DNA of 62,507 nt from Alphaproteobacteria bacterium (GCA_024227565.1 JAAEUE010000218.1:1-62507); one strand, 5' to 3'. Shown: positions 10,274 to 18,816, counted from the stretch's first letter. Numbers and translations are program-made. Notes: a model not told the origin generated them from the sequence alone.

Positions 10274-11167
10274 TCAGACCAGTTGGCCGGGGTTTGTTGC
10301 GCTGATCATCCAGGACGAGCTTGGCATGATAATGCCGTCTTCCGACTTGTTCTGCCGCTCAATCGCTTCGCCAAGAGCAGCCTCGATTAAATCGCGTTTC
10401 TCTTCTGCCTCGGCGCCGGCCTCCCTGAACACTTCTCCGGCAGGCCCAATAGCGAGCTGAAATGCAATCGCGTCACTAACGTTGTTTCCTACCAGAACCG
10501 GGCAATCGACCCGCTTGAATTCGACGTCCTCATACCCCGCAGATTTCATCATTGCGCCAACGGTTTCCTCATTGGACATTGAGAACGGACCCGGCCCGCA
10601 AGTCTGAGCATCGTCGCCAGGTTGCGGGAGAAACTCCAGCACCACGTCCTTAGCCATGGAAAGCCAGGGATTGTCGGCGCGTTCCCTCCAGACGATGTGA
10701 ACCATTTTACCACCTGGGCGCAGCGCCTTGCGCATGTTGCGCAGACCCGCGACCGGATTGGCAAAGAACATCGTCCCGAACCGCGCAAACACAAAATCAA
10801 AATTATCTGCCGGTAACGTTATCTCCGCATCACCGCGCATGAACCGGATGTTATTGACACCTCTTTCCTGCGCATCGTTGATGGCGAAGTCCAGAAACGC
10901 GTCACAGCAATCCAGACCAACAACTTCACCTTCAGGACCAACCAAATGTGCGAGCTTTATGGCCGTGTCGCCAAAACCGCAGCCGACATCGAGCACGCGA
11001 TCACCGGGCCGGACAGGCAGGGACGGGAATATTGCCTCGCTATGCTGGGTCAGCCCTCCTACGAGAACATGTTTGAACCTAAAGAATTTGGGTGCGAGTA
11101 TCTCGTTCCAGAAGTCCACAAACGCGGTGTCTTCGGGTTGTGGATTTGCAGATTCCGTAACTGACAT
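10274..11167 (-). CDS. class I SAM-dependent methyltransferase (UbiE/Methyltransf_11 type)
   Basis: A 297-residue cytosolic methyltransferase. Motif I is VLDVGCGFGDTAIKLA (about 57-72), followed by VVGLDCC (motif II), GDAEITLPADNFDFVFARFG (motif III region) and ALRPGGKMVHIVWRE. The arrangement is the UbiE/COQ5-like set used on many small molecules; the substrate is unknown. It converges on nirS across 166 bp. I considered a heme d1 role (NirE is a uroporphyrinogen methyltransferase) and rejected it because the fold signature differs. Confidence 0.88.
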   Translation of the reverse strand: MSVTESANPQPEDTAFVDFWNEILAPKFFRFKHVLVGGLTQHSEAIFPSLPVRPGDRVLDVGCGFGDTAIKLAHLVGPEGEVVGLDCCDAFLDFAINDAQERGVNNIRFMRGDAEITLPADNFDFVFARFGTMFFANPVAGLRNMRKALRPGGKMVHIVWRERADNPWLSMAKDVVLEFLPQPGDDAQTCGPGPFSMSNEETVGAMMKSAGYEDVEFKRVDCPVLVGNNVSDAIAFQLAIGPAGEVFREAGAEAEEKRDLIEAALGEAIERQNKSEDGIIMPSSSWMISATNPGQLV

Positions 11168-11591
11168 TGTGTGTTGTCCTCCTATTGTTGGCTCACCAAA
11201 TTGGGGGTGAGCTCATCAACGTCTTCCCCCAAAGTGCACTGAAGCGTGCACCATTGGCATATTATCGCCCATCTGCGCCATATCGCCCATCTGCGCCATA
11301 TCGCCCATGTGCGCCCAGACGGCATCTTGAGTGCCTCGGGGTTGAACGAGGTCCGTGCGGCCAGGCAAGGAGCATCCCCTCTCGCCGGGTTGTTGGCTGG
11401 AGCTCCAAGCCCACCATACGCATTTCGCGTGGAAGTTGCCAACGTCAGGCTTCTGTTGGTGTTCCGTCCGGCGGTATTGAGGGGTGGGGTGGACCGGCGG
11501 CGGCATGACCGCTTTTGAGGGCCTGTCCTCCGTCTCTTGAGCGCGCGCCAGACGGCAAATGATGACTCTTGCCGGACCTTGGATGCCGGCT
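11168..11591. other. intergenic stretch with a short tandem repeat, no convincing gene
   Basis: This 424-bp gap between the methyltransferase and ridA has no frame with protein-like character. It contains three 18-bp tandem units (11263-11316). A minus-strand frame beginning at 11602 overlaps the ridA stop, but its product is Pro/Arg/Gln-rich with no recognisable family. Confidence 0.5.
11263..11316. repeat. 18-bp tandem repeat, three units
   Basis: The unit TATCGCCCATCTGCGCCA occurs at 11263-11280, again without change at 11281-11298, and a third time at 11299-11316 with two substitutions. Eighteen bases keep frame, so a read-through peptide would repeat six residues, but no supported gene covers it. 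Confidence 0.9.
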
Positions 11592-12005
11592 TCAGCGCTC
11601 ATGATGGGGGTCGGGATTTGCCACTGCTGTAAGGTTCATGGTTAGTAACCCTCCGTCCTTTGGCAAGCTGATGACCGCGACCGCGGTCCGGGCCGGACGG
11701 TGTACTCCCATCTTCTTGGTATAGGCAGCATTCATCTCAGCAAAGTTTTCCATCTCGGTGAGAAAGACATTGATGTGCAGCACATGCCCCAGATCGGATC
11801 CTACCGATTCAAGCATGATTTTAAAGGCATCCAGGAATTGCTCCGTTTGCGATGTAACATCTACGCCAACCAACTCTCCGGTTTGCGGGTCAACGCCGGC
11901 CGTTCTCCCGATCATTATGAGCTGACCGGCTTTCGCAATATGGCTGTAGGGCCCGATCGGTGTCATGGTGTTGGGAGGGCTAGATGTTTCCACATTCAAC
12001 TGCAT
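11592..12005 (-). CDS. RidA family protein (reactive imine/enamine deaminase-like)
   Basis: A 137-residue YjgF/YER057c/UK114 family protein. Members form trimers that hydrolyse reactive 2-aminoacrylate-type imines released by PLP enzymes. Landmarks are IGPYSHIAKAGQLIMIGRT near the start, the central AFKIMLESVGSDLGHVLHINVFLTEM, and HRPARTAVAVISLP with the family arginine. Length is normal. It is followed on the same strand by the non-coding repeat stretch. The precise substrate of this paralogue is not predictable. Confidence 0.9.
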   Translation of the reverse strand: MQLNVETSSPPNTMTPIGPYSHIAKAGQLIMIGRTAGVDPQTGELVGVDVTSQTEQFLDAFKIMLESVGSDLGHVLHINVFLTEMENFAEMNAAYTKKMGVHRPARTAVAVISLPKDGGLLTMNLTAVANPDPHHER

Positions 12006-12108
12006 GGCGTGCGTTCCTTGTGTTCAGCCGCTTATCATTCCGTGGCCGCAAACAGGCACGGCGGCCCATTACGAGCCGCCGCAGTTCGCGTGCAGGGTGG
12101 GGCGAAGA

Positions 12109-12360
12109 TCAAGCCGTCGCGGCAGATCCCACCGGGCTCTCTTGTTCCGTTTGGCTGGCGGCTACAACCAGGAAGACCGCAACCTAAAGCGCCCAACAGT
12201 AGCCTGCATCGAGGCTTGTAAATCCAAGCACAAAGGGGGCAAGGGCAAAGGCGACTGCGGCTACGAAGTCGATGCCCAGATGCACCTTGAAGGGCACCAC
12301 CGGCACGGCGCTATCGGCGTAGCCCGTGAGCATGCTGTAGCTGATCACCGCAACGCCCGC
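12109..12360 (-). pseudogene. remnant of an SPW-repeat-type small membrane protein
   Basis: Translating the minus strand leftward from about 12360 gives a coherent membrane segment: VAVISYSMLTGYADSAV, then VPFKVHLGIDFVAAVAFAL, then APFVLGFTSLDAGYCWAL. An in-frame TAG stop at 12184-12186 follows, and homologous-looking sequence continues after it (VAVFLVVAAS) to a TGA at 12109-12111. The PFKxHLxxD...PFxxGF pattern resembles SPW-repeat family proteins. The 5' end runs into a dispersed repeat and has no start codon. I read this as a gene broken by a nonsense mutation and truncated at the repeat. The family name is tentative. Confidence 0.5.
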
Positions 12361-12450
12361 GAAGGCAGGGATGCCAGGGCGGCAGATCTCGGAACGGTGC
12401 GGCCCCTGGCATCCGGGACATTTTGCCGGCGCAAAATTCCGCGATGACGA
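12355..12450 (+). repeat. dispersed doubly palindromic repeat, copy 1
   Basis: An approximately 95-bp element with the family layout: GCGAAGGCAGGGATGCCAGG on the left, GCCCCTGGCATCCGGGACAT on the right, and an AT-rich TTTTGC/GCAAAA hairpin before the closing GATGACGA. It abuts the truncated 5' end of the SPW-type remnant. Confidence 0.75.
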
Positions 12451-12459
12451 CCGGAAGCC

Positions 12460-12909
12460 CTAGTCCGCCTTAAACCGCTCTTCATCCAGGATCTTTCGCA
12501 ATGCTTCCAGCTTGGGCAGCATCTCTTCAATGTCCGCCCAATTCACCTTGCCGTCCAGCTTGGTCACTTCGTGCATCAGAACCGCCAGGGCATCCTCGCG
12601 CGCCCGGCGGCCTGCATCGGTGATCTGGACGATCTTGCCCCGACCATCATCGGGATCGGCGCGCAAGCTGATAAAGCCCTGCGCCTCAAGCCGCGTCAGG
12701 GTGTTGGTCATGGCGCCGCGGGTCACCTGGAAGGCTTCGGCCAATCGGGCCGGGGTGCGCTCTCCGCCCAGGCGGACGAAATGGTTGAGCACGCCAAACT
12801 GCGCCATGGAAAGCCCATGGGGCAGAACCCGCGTCATGATGGCGGCGCTGAGCTGGCTGATGATGCCGATCTCGTTGAAGAGCCGGAATGCGAGCGGGTC
12901 CTGGTCCAT
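12460..12909 (-). CDS. MarR-family transcriptional regulator
   Basis: A 149-residue winged-helix regulator. Landmarks are LSMAQFGVLNHFVRLG, then TPARLAEAFQVTRGAMTNTL (recognition helix, about 52-71), then RLEAQGFISLRADPDDGRGK (wing, with the typical D-DGR-K pattern). MarR dimers usually repress their own operon and release on phenolic or oxidant ligands. It lies 8 bp downstream of the nitroreductase gene on the same strand and is probably the second gene of that operon. Two matching palindromes at the operon promoter are likely its operators (inference). Confidence 0.9.
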   Translation of the reverse strand: MDQDPLAFRLFNEIGIISQLSAAIMTRVLPHGLSMAQFGVLNHFVRLGGERTPARLAEAFQVTRGAMTNTLTRLEAQGFISLRADPDDGRGKIVQITDAGRRAREDALAVLMHEVTKLDGKVNWADIEEMLPKLEALRKILDEERFKAD

Positions 12910-12917
12910 GAAGCGCC

Positions 12918-14060
12918 TTAAGCTTTGATCCGTGTTGTGGCCGGCCAGCGTGGGCTGGGGGCAACCTGTTGACCATAGCCCAGCCGGGCCAGCATCTGAA
13001 CCCTTCCGCCGCCCGGTGCAAGCAACGCGTGACCGGTTTTATAGAGGTCTGCGATCTCCTCGTATTCCTGCAGGATTTGGCTGAGCGGCTGCATGCCGAT
13101 GCCAAGGGCGGTGGCTTGCAGGTTGGCGCGCACATAGGCAGCGCCCGCGGTGAGCTGCTCAGTGCGGCTGTTGCCCTCTGTGGTGAGCACCAGAAAGCCC
13201 ATGGCGGTGCCGATAACGGGCCGGTACATCTTGATGCCTTCAGCAAAAGCGGCAGTGGTGGGGTCCGCCATTTTCTCACGGTCCAGAATGCCAGCCAGGC
13301 TGAGCAATTCCAGTTTGAGGCCGCCCAAATCGATACCGTCCGGATTGGCTTCAATCTCCGCTCTGCCGATGCGCATCAGATCGATACTTTCCTGTAGTGC
13401 TGCAGGGGTGCGCATCTCCCGTTCGAAACCTTGCCAGGTGAGGTCGCGCAGCTTGGCAACGCCAGCCTGATCGAGAATGGTACCGGCGCGCAGGGCAGAA
13501 CCTGCGGCCGCTTTTATCCGGGCCACGTCAGCGTTGGGCAGTGGGCGAGCGCTGTCGAACGGTTCCTTGTTGGAGCGCCTGTTGGGAATGTGAGCAAACA
13601 GGGGGTCAGATGTGGCCTGACCTTTGATCAGCTTGATGTGGGCAACCGGACGGGTGTCGAGCCGGGGCTCGGGTTGGCCGCCCGGGAACGGGGTGATCTC
13701 AGCGCCGTAACCTTGCTCGGCAGCGGCAATCTTCAAAAGCTCCAGGAAGCAGCCAAGACCGATGGTGATTTGGCGGTCGAACGGATCGGTAACCGGCAGG
13801 CGCCGCTCGGGCTCGCATGTGAGCACGGCCTCGGTGCCGCTTTTCAGGTCAACCAGCCAAGGCTGACGGTTGTGCGGGTTCGGCGCCAGAATGGCATAGG
13901 AGAGGGCGATTTCGATGGGTGAACGGCCAGCGCCGGCCTCGCTCCACGGGGTGAGGGCGTCTTCAGGGGTGCGGGTGGCTGCATAGGTGCCGGCACCGGC
14001 GGCCAGGATCACTGCGGTTGAACCGGCTATTTTCAGGAACTTGCGTCTGGTCGGTGTCAT
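12918..14060 (-). CDS. exported nitroreductase-fold oxidoreductase (Acg-like), Tat substrate
   Basis: A 380-residue protein with a twin-arginine leader (PTRRKFLKIAGSTAVILAAG, about residues 2-22) and a double nitroreductase-type fold. Landmarks include ILAPNPHNRQPW (the FMN/phosphate-contact motif NxHNxQPW), PNRRSNKEPF, and a C-terminal VRANLQATALGIGMQPLSQ. Acg-like flavoproteins are poorly characterised and may sequester or use FMN. The ATG at 14060 is chosen because GGAG lies six bases before it; the ATG at 14072 overlaps that ribosome-binding site. It is the first gene of an operon with the MarR regulator. Confidence 0.85.
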   Translation of the reverse strand: MTPTRRKFLKIAGSTAVILAAGAGTYAATRTPEDALTPWSEAGAGRSPIEIALSYAILAPNPHNRQPWLVDLKSGTEAVLTCEPERRLPVTDPFDRQITIGLGCFLELLKIAAAEQGYGAEITPFPGGQPEPRLDTRPVAHIKLIKGQATSDPLFAHIPNRRSNKEPFDSARPLPNADVARIKAAAGSALRAGTILDQAGVAKLRDLTWQGFEREMRTPAALQESIDLMRIGRAEIEANPDGIDLGGLKLELLSLAGILDREKMADPTTAAFAEGIKMYRPVIGTAMGFLVLTTEGNSRTEQLTAGAAYVRANLQATALGIGMQPLSQILQEYEEIADLYKTGHALLAPGGGRVQMLARLGYGQQVAPSPRWPATTRIKA

Positions 14061-14076
14061 CATGCGCTCCATTTGA

Positions 14077-14127
14077 TTTAACGTTAAACTACATATAGCG
14101 CAAAACTTTATTTAGTTCAACGTTAAA
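14077..14127 (-). promoter_or_regulatory. promoter with paired MarR-type operator palindromes
   Basis: Two near-identical 12-bp palindromes, TTTAACGTTAAA (14077-14088) and TTCAACGTTAAA (14116-14127), lie 39 bp apart centre to centre. On the minus strand, TTGAAC and TATATG sit between or over them with exactly 17 bases between, a good sigma70 promoter. One palindrome overlaps the -35 and the other covers the start region. This is a standard repression layout for the nitroreductase-marR operon. Confidence 0.75.
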
Positions 14128-15273
14128 TTATAATTCTTGATGATCGACGATGCCGTGCCGAATGCCAAGGCTCTGGAAGAAGGGTTCAAAGTCGGTCAGT
14201 TCCAGGGCTTCGTGAGCTGACCGGGCGCCGAGTTCCGGCGCTTGCCCAGCCAGCCAGCGCTTGATGAGGGCGGCAGCGGGAATTGAGGGAATGGACGGGC
14301 CACTATCGCCTTCGGCGATCAGGTTCCAGGAGATTTCAGCCTGGCGTCCAGCATGGTCTGGCCCGGTGAGGCGGATGAACATGCCGCCGCGCTGCTCTCC
14401 CCAGTTCAGATGGTTAGCCACCGGCTCCATCAGTCTGGCCAATGGCACAAGCGACGGCAACACCCCAAGCCGCACCAGCCAGGCCATGGCCGTCAGCGCC
14501 GAATGCCCCAGCTCAGGCTGCGGGGCAGCGCCAAACCAAAGCGCCTTTAAACCGGGGAAAACCTGGCGCGCCAGCAAAAGGTCCGGCACGTCCACCAGCG
14601 AAAACCGACGGGCGCCCAGGGGAGCTGCGCCCTCCAACTGAATGTTATGGGACATGCTGTCCATCAATCCGAAGGCCTCGCACGGCTTTCCGGCCCTGAT
14701 GATGGGAATGGGCCGGCCGGTATAGCTTGCAATGGCTCTGATCGCGCTCAGGCCCACCCGGGCATGGGGCGAGGGGGATATACCCCCGGTGTAGGTTTCA
14801 ACGCTTGCCAGCGCGGGCTTCAGCGACCGGGCCGCGGCAAAGCTCAAGGCCGGCACCGAGCTTGCGCCGGAGATGGCCATGCGGCCGGCCTCCAGCGCCA
14901 GGGTGTTGAGGCATCCGATCCCGGCCACAAAGCCCGGCGCATCGGCCAGATCGAGATAGTGAGCGCGCGCCCGAAGCGCGGCCTCCGGCACCGAGTAGGG
15001 GGCCTTGCCATAGCTTTGAAACGGGCCTGCAGCATCCACCACCACCTCTGGCTGAAGGCGCGCAATCTGGCTGGCCAGATTATGGTTCCGCTCAAACCTT
15101 AAAGGCGTAAGGGTTGCGGCGGCAGGCTCAGCGCACAGGGCTTCAGCTTTTTTCTTGGAGCGGCCCGCGATGATGAGCTCAAGTTCGGCCTCATCGGCCA
15201 GCAGGCGCACCAGGCGCGCGCCGAAGCGTCCATAGCCGCCGATGATCAGAATTTTTCTCAAGCCTTTTTCCAC
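14128..15273 (-). CDS. saccharopine dehydrogenase-like NAD(P)-binding protein
   Basis: A 381-residue protein opening with a Rossmann strand and glycine loop (ILIIGGYGRFGARLVRLLAD, residues 8-27) and the following LIIAGRSKKKAEAL, which suits NADP. VVVDAAGPFQSYG and ALRARAHYLDLAD are typical of the saccharopine dehydrogenase NADP-binding domain family. The C-terminal half is less conserved and includes a hydrophobic stretch near 255-275. The substrate is unknown; many relatives act on lipids or opines. Its stop codon is next to the nitroreductase promoter palindromes. Confidence 0.82.
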   Translation of the reverse strand: MEKGLRKILIIGGYGRFGARLVRLLADEAELELIIAGRSKKKAEALCAEPAAATLTPLRFERNHNLASQIARLQPEVVVDAAGPFQSYGKAPYSVPEAALRARAHYLDLADAPGFVAGIGCLNTLALEAGRMAISGASSVPALSFAAARSLKPALASVETYTGGISPSPHARVGLSAIRAIASYTGRPIPIIRAGKPCEAFGLMDSMSHNIQLEGAAPLGARRFSLVDVPDLLLARQVFPGLKALWFGAAPQPELGHSALTAMAWLVRLGVLPSLVPLARLMEPVANHLNWGEQRGGMFIRLTGPDHAGRQAEISWNLIAEGDSGPSIPSIPAAALIKRWLAGQAPELGARSAHEALELTDFEPFFQSLGIRHGIVDHQEL

Positions 15274-15315
15274 CGCATGGCTTTAGTCTGTCTTGAATTC
15301 ATATAGGGTGCCGCA

Positions 15316-15822
15316 ATGGCAAAAACGATTCGCATTATCGGAATTGACCCCGGTTTACGCCGCACAGGGTGGGGCATTATCGCTTCGGAGGGAAGCCGCT
15401 TGAGCCATATCGCCAACGGCACCTTGAAAACAGAGGCGTCCGCCTCGCTCTCTGAACGGCTCCTGCAGATCCACACACAACTTTTTACGGTGCTGGCAGA
15501 ATGGACGCCTGATGAAGCGGCGGTGGAGGAAACCTTCGTCAACAAGGATGCCCGCGCCACCCTCAAGCTTGGCCAGGCTCGGGGCATTGCGTTGCTGGTG
15601 CCCGCCAGCGCCGGCCTCCTGGTGGCCGAATACGCCCCCAACATGGTGAAGAAGTCCGTGGTGGGGGCCGGCCATGCCCACAAGGACCAGATCGGCGCCA
15701 TGATCAACATCCTGCTGCCGCGCTGCAAGCCGGACAGCGCAGATGCCGCTGATGCGCTGGCGGTGGCCATCACCCATGCTCACCACAGGCAGGCATTGGA
15801 CATGCAAAAGCTGGCAGGATAG
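15316..15822 (+). CDS. ruvC: Holliday junction resolvase RuvC
   Basis: A 168-residue crossover junction endodeoxyribonuclease that cleaves Holliday junctions with RuvAB. The four acidic catalytic positions are visible: [14 protein letters not shown] (first Asp near residue 11), AAVEETF, KDQIGAM and [18 protein letters not shown] (last Asp pair). Length is normal. The gene begins 42 bp from the divergent dehydrogenase gene and is followed by ruvA after a 76-bp gap with a LexA box. Confidence 0.97.
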   Translation: MAKTIRIIGIDPGLRRTGWGIIASEGSRLSHIANGTLKTEASASLSERLLQIHTQLFTVLAEWTPDEAAVEETFVNKDARATLKLGQARGIALLVPASAGLLVAEYAPNMVKKSVVGAGHAHKDQIGAMINILLPRCKPDSADAADALAVAITHAHHRQALDMQKLAG

Positions 15823-15829
15823 GCGTTAT

Positions 15830-15844
15830 GTTCTTGACTTGTTC
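15830..15844 (+). promoter_or_regulatory. LexA (SOS) box upstream of ruvA
   Basis: GTTCTTGACTTGTTC fits the alphaproteobacterial LexA consensus GTTC-N7-GTTC exactly. It lies 55 bp before the ruvA ATG and immediately after ruvC, so ruvAB (and ybgC) probably have their own damage-inducible promoter. The embedded TTGACTT could be a -35. Confidence 0.85.
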
Positions 15845-15898
15845 TGACGCTCCTCCTAGGCCTTCTTGCCAACTCATCCTCCGTTTGGGCGACTGCTT

Positions 15899-16513
15899 AT
15901 GATCGGTAAACTCAAGGGCATTGTGGATTCGTTCGGCGAAGACTGGGTGATCGTCGATGTGGGCGGCGTGGGCTATCATGTGAATTGCTCAACCAAGACC
16001 CTCGGCAACCTGCCGCCCGTGGGCGAAGCCATCTCGCTGGCCATCGAAACCTATGTGCGCGAGGACCAGATCAGACTGTTCGGGTTTGCCGCCGAGCTGG
16101 AGCGCGAATGGTTTCGCCTGCTGCTCACGGTCCAAGGGGTGGGCACCAAGGTGGCGCTTGCCATCTTGTCGGTGCTCTCAGCAGCGGATCTGGCCAACGC
16201 CATCGCGCTGCAAGACAAGGCCGTTGTGTCTCAAGCTCCAGGCGTTGGGCCCAAGGTTGCCCAGCGCATCGTTTCAGAACTCAAAGACAAAGCCCCGGCA
16301 TTTGTGCCCACCGACGGCGCAGGCGCGGATCTGCATACCGCCCTGGCGGCCAATGTCGGAACGGCAGTTACGGATGCGATTTCAGCGCTCACCAATCTGG
16401 GCTATGGCCAGACACAGGCTGCCCCTGCGGTGTCACTTGCGCTGAAGGAAGCCGGCGACGATGCGCCTGCTGAGGTCTTGATCCGCCTGGCCTTGAAGGA
16501 GCTGGCGCGGTGA
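15899..16513 (+). CDS. ruvA: Holliday junction DNA helicase subunit RuvA
   Basis: A 204-residue junction-recognition subunit. The OB-fold opening [20 protein letters not shown] is classic. Helix-hairpin-helix motifs follow ([15 protein letters not shown] and [19 protein letters not shown]), and a C-terminal RuvB-binding domain ends in [18 protein letters not shown]. The ATG at 15899 matches the family start; an upstream in-frame ATG at 15866 would add unrelated residues. It overlaps ruvB by 4 bp. Confidence 0.97.
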   Translation: MIGKLKGIVDSFGEDWVIVDVGGVGYHVNCSTKTLGNLPPVGEAISLAIETYVREDQIRLFGFAAELEREWFRLLLTVQGVGTKVALAILSVLSAADLANAIALQDKAVVSQAPGVGPKVAQRIVSELKDKAPAFVPTDGAGADLHTALAANVGTAVTDAISALTNLGYGQTQAAPAVSLALKEAGDDAPAEVLIRLALKELAR

Positions 16514-17559
16514 GTGATGACCGTCTTGTAGACCGCGCCGAACGGGGCGAAGATGCTTCCGAAGGCTCTATCCGCCCGCTGGTGCTGAGCGATTTCATCG
16601 GCCAATCGCGGGCGAAGTCGAACCTGAAAGTGTTCATTGAGGCGGCCAAGTCGCGGGGCGATGCTCTCGATCATGTGCTCTTCGCCGGCCCGCCCGGCCT
16701 CGGCAAGACCACCCTTGCGCAGATTGTGGCCCGCGAGCTGGGCGTCAACTTCCGCGCAACCTCCGGCCCGGTGATCGCCAAAGCCGGCGATCTGGCGGCG
16801 CTGCTCACGAACCTTGAGGAGCGCGACGTGCTCTTCATCGACGAGATCCACCGGCTCAATCCGGCTGTGGAGGAGGTGCTCTATCCTGCGATGGAAGACT
16901 TCCAGCTCGATCTTATCATCGGAGAGGGGCCTGCTGCGCGGTCTGTGCGCATCGATCTGGCCCGCTTCACCCTGGTGGGCGCCACCACGCGCACGGGGCT
17001 TTTGACCACGCCGCTGCGGGACCGGTTCGGCATCCCGGTGCGCCTGGATTTTTATGACGAGACCGAGCTGTTGCAGATTGTTGAGCGCGGCTCGCGCGTG
17101 CTCGGCATGTCCGTCAGCGAAGATGGGGCCCGCGAGGTGGCGCGGCGCTCGCGCGGCACACCGCGCATTGCCGGGCGCCTTTTGCGCCGGGTGCGGGACT
17201 TTGCTTCGGTGGCCGGCGTGGAGCAAATTGATCTGGCCGCCGCCGACAAGGCCCTTGGCCATTTGGAGGTGGACAAGCGCGGCCTGGACGCCCTGGATCA
17301 CCGATATCTGAGGGCGGTCGCCATCAATTTTGGCGGCGGGCCCGTGGGGATCGAGACCATTGCGGCCTCCTTGTCGGAAGCGCGTGATGCCATTGAGGAG
17401 ATCATCGAGCCCTATCTCATTCAGCAGGGTTTCGTGAACAGAACACCGCGTGGCCGCATTCTCACCCCACATGCGTTCGATCATCTGGGTCTGGCCACGC
17501 CCAAATCGCTGGCCACAAACCAGGCGGAACTGTTTTCGAGCGAAACCGATGGCGACTGA
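16510..17559 (+). CDS. ruvB: Holliday junction branch-migration ATPase RuvB
   Basis: A 349-residue AAA+ motor. The Walker A motif is [17 protein letters not shown] (about 58-74) and Walker B is [11 protein letters not shown]. Sensor 1 is [20 protein letters not shown] and sensor 2/arginine region [20 protein letters not shown]. The C-terminal winged helix carries [20 protein letters not shown]. Length is normal. It starts within the ruvA stop (GTGA overlap) and overlaps ybgC by 11 bp, so ruvA-ruvB-ybgC form one tightly coupled transcript. Confidence 0.97.
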   Translation: MSDDRLVDRAERGEDASEGSIRPLVLSDFIGQSRAKSNLKVFIEAAKSRGDALDHVLFAGPPGLGKTTLAQIVARELGVNFRATSGPVIAKAGDLAALLTNLEERDVLFIDEIHRLNPAVEEVLYPAMEDFQLDLIIGEGPAARSVRIDLARFTLVGATTRTGLLTTPLRDRFGIPVRLDFYDETELLQIVERGSRVLGMSVSEDGAREVARRSRGTPRIAGRLLRRVRDFASVAGVEQIDLAAADKALGHLEVDKRGLDALDHRYLRAVAINFGGGPVGIETIAASLSEARDAIEEIIEPYLIQQGFVNRTPRGRILTPHAFDHLGLATPKSLATNQAELFSSETDGD

Positions 17560-18001
17560 AACATGGCCGGACATTGCCGGGAAAATCGAAGACGGCGTCC
17601 ACCGGCTGCCCATCCGGGTGTATTATGAGGACACGGACTTTTCCGGTGCGGTCTATCACGCCAACTATCTGAAATTCTGCGAGCGTGGCCGCTCAGACTG
17701 TCTGCGCCTTCTGGGTGTGCATCATCATGAGTTGCACTGGCATGAAACCGAAGGTCGGATGGGTTTCGTCGTGCGGCGCATGCAGTGCGAGTTTCTCAAG
17801 CCGGCACGCATCGACGATCTTTTGGTGGTGGAGAGCAGGTTCAAAGAGCTGCGGGGCGCCCGCATGGAGATCGGCCAGCGGGTTTTGCGCCAGGACGATC
17901 TATTGTTCAGCGCAGAAGTGACGGCCGCGTTGGTGGATGCAAACGGCCGCCCCAAGCGCATGCCGGCAAGGATTGCCGAGGCAATTGAAGGCCATCTTTA
18001 G
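17549..18001 (+). CDS. ybgC: YbgC-type acyl-CoA thioesterase of the Tol-Pal locus
   Basis: A 150-residue hot-dog-fold thioesterase. The signature [25 protein letters not shown] (about residues 19-43) includes the catalytic Asp of the 4HBT/YbgC family, then [20 protein letters not shown]. YbgC acts on short acyl-CoAs or acyl-ACP and is usually the gene just before tolQ. Here it is separated from tolQ by a divergent two-gene insertion (18160-20382). It is followed by a dispersed repeat that may terminate transcription. Confidence 0.9.
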   Translation: MATETWPDIAGKIEDGVHRLPIRVYYEDTDFSGAVYHANYLKFCERGRSDCLRLLGVHHHELHWHETEGRMGFVVRRMQCEFLKPARIDDLLVVESRFKELRGARMEIGQRVLRQDDLLFSAEVTAALVDANGRPKRMPARIAEAIEGHL

Positions 18002-18050
18002 AGCGGCCTTGCACCCCTGCGAAGGCAGATAACTGTGTTCCATCTACTCC

Positions 18051-18150
18051 GTCATCCCCGCGAAAACGGGGACCCAGAGCGGCTGGCATTTGAGCTGTGC
18101 GGCCCTTGGGTCCCGGATATTTTGCTTGCGCAAAACTCCGGGATAACGGG
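18051..18150 (+). repeat. dispersed doubly palindromic repeat, copy 2
   Basis: A 100-bp element: GTCATCCCCGCGAAAACGGG at the left; TTGGGTCCCGGATATTTTGC then GCAAAACTCCGGGATAACGG at the right. It lies between the convergent ends of ybgC and the flavin-oxidase gene, a good place for a two-way transcription stop. Confidence 0.85.
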
Positions 18151-18159
18151 AGAATATTT

Positions 18160-18816
18160 CTAACCCAATTTAAAATTGGTCACATGGTCCGGCGCGGTCA
18201 CGCCGTCCAGGTTGCGCGGGTCGGCCTGGAGCGGCAGCGTCTGTTGGGCCAGCGGGAGCACGCCCGCCCAGATCGGCAGCGCATAATCCTCGTCGTCATC
18301 CACAGGGCCGCCGGCCCGCACCTTGGCTGAGGCTTCATCGATGGGCATGGACAAAATGGTAGTGGCTTTGAGCTCTTGGCCGGTCATCTCGCGCAGCATC
18401 TCCCAGCGTCCGGGAAACAGACCATCCACAAAGGCCTTAAGACGCGCTTCCTTGGCATCTGCGTCCTCAACCTTCCAGGCGGTGCCGAACAGGGTGACAG
18501 AACGATAGTTGACCGAATGGTGGAAGCCGGAGCGGGCCAGCACGAAGCCATCGAGCGCTGAGGCCGTGAGGCACACCTCAGCGCCTTCAGATTTGCGCAA
18601 CATGCGGCTGGCAGAAGAACCGTGCCAGTAAACATGATTGCCCTCGCGCCACTGGAACGTTGGGGTCACCACCGGCGCGCCGTCCAGCACGTAGCCCACA
18701 TGGGCGAGGGGGAGAGCATCCAGCAGAGCATAGACGCTCTCGGCATCGTAACTGCCACGCTCATATAGTCTACGCAGGCGAGCGCGGTCGCTCGGGGCGT
18801 CGGATTTCTTACTCAT
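18160..18816 (-). CDS. pyridoxamine 5'-phosphate oxidase-family flavin-binding protein
   Basis: A 218-residue split-barrel protein of the PNPOx-like group with FMN or F420 as the usual cofactor. Landmarks are LPLAHVGYVLDGAPVVTPTF near residues 34-53, YWHGSSASRMLR, EVCLTASALDGFVLARSGFHHSVNYRSVTLFGTA (about 80-113), and W..LREMTGQELKATTILSMPI. It resembles stand-alone nitroimidazole-resistance (NimA)-like or PPOX proteins more than true PdxH. It is divergent from a MocR/PdxR-type PLP-dependent regulator, which suggests the regulator controls it and that it touches B6 or amine metabolism (inference). Confidence 0.85.
   Translation of the reverse strand: MSKKSDAPSDRARLRRLYERGSYDAESVYALLDALPLAHVGYVLDGAPVVTPTFQWREGNHVYWHGSSASRMLRKSEGAEVCLTASALDGFVLARSGFHHSVNYRSVTLFGTAWKVEDADAKEARLKAFVDGLFPGRWEMLREMTGQELKATTILSMPIDEASAKVRAGGPVDDDEDYALPIWAGVLPLAQQTLPLQADPRNLDGVTAPDHVTNFKLG

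Larger units (their letters stand above)
12006..12459. other. gene-free stretch holding a gene remnant and a dispersed repeat
   Basis: This 454-bp gap between ridA and marR holds no intact gene. It contains a decayed membrane-protein fragment on the minus strand (12109-12360) joined directly to a copy of the dispersed palindromic repeat (12355-12450). See those entries. Confidence 0.6.

Noticed and set aside
10274..11167. nirE-like uroporphyrinogen methyltransferase next to nirS
   Set aside because: Motifs are of the class I Methyltransf_11/UbiE type, not the class III SUMT type.
11263..11316. possible CRISPR array
   Set aside because: Units are directly adjacent with no spacers and only three in number.
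11216..11602. minus-strand frame overlapping the ridA stop codon
   Set aside because: Biased Pro/Gln/Arg composition, no homology-like segment and a tandem repeat inside; not supported as a gene.
16402..17613. long minus-strand open frame (403 aa) opposite ruvB
   Set aside because: It lies entirely over ruvA/ruvB/ybgC, has no family character and is the usual antisense frame of a GC-rich gene.
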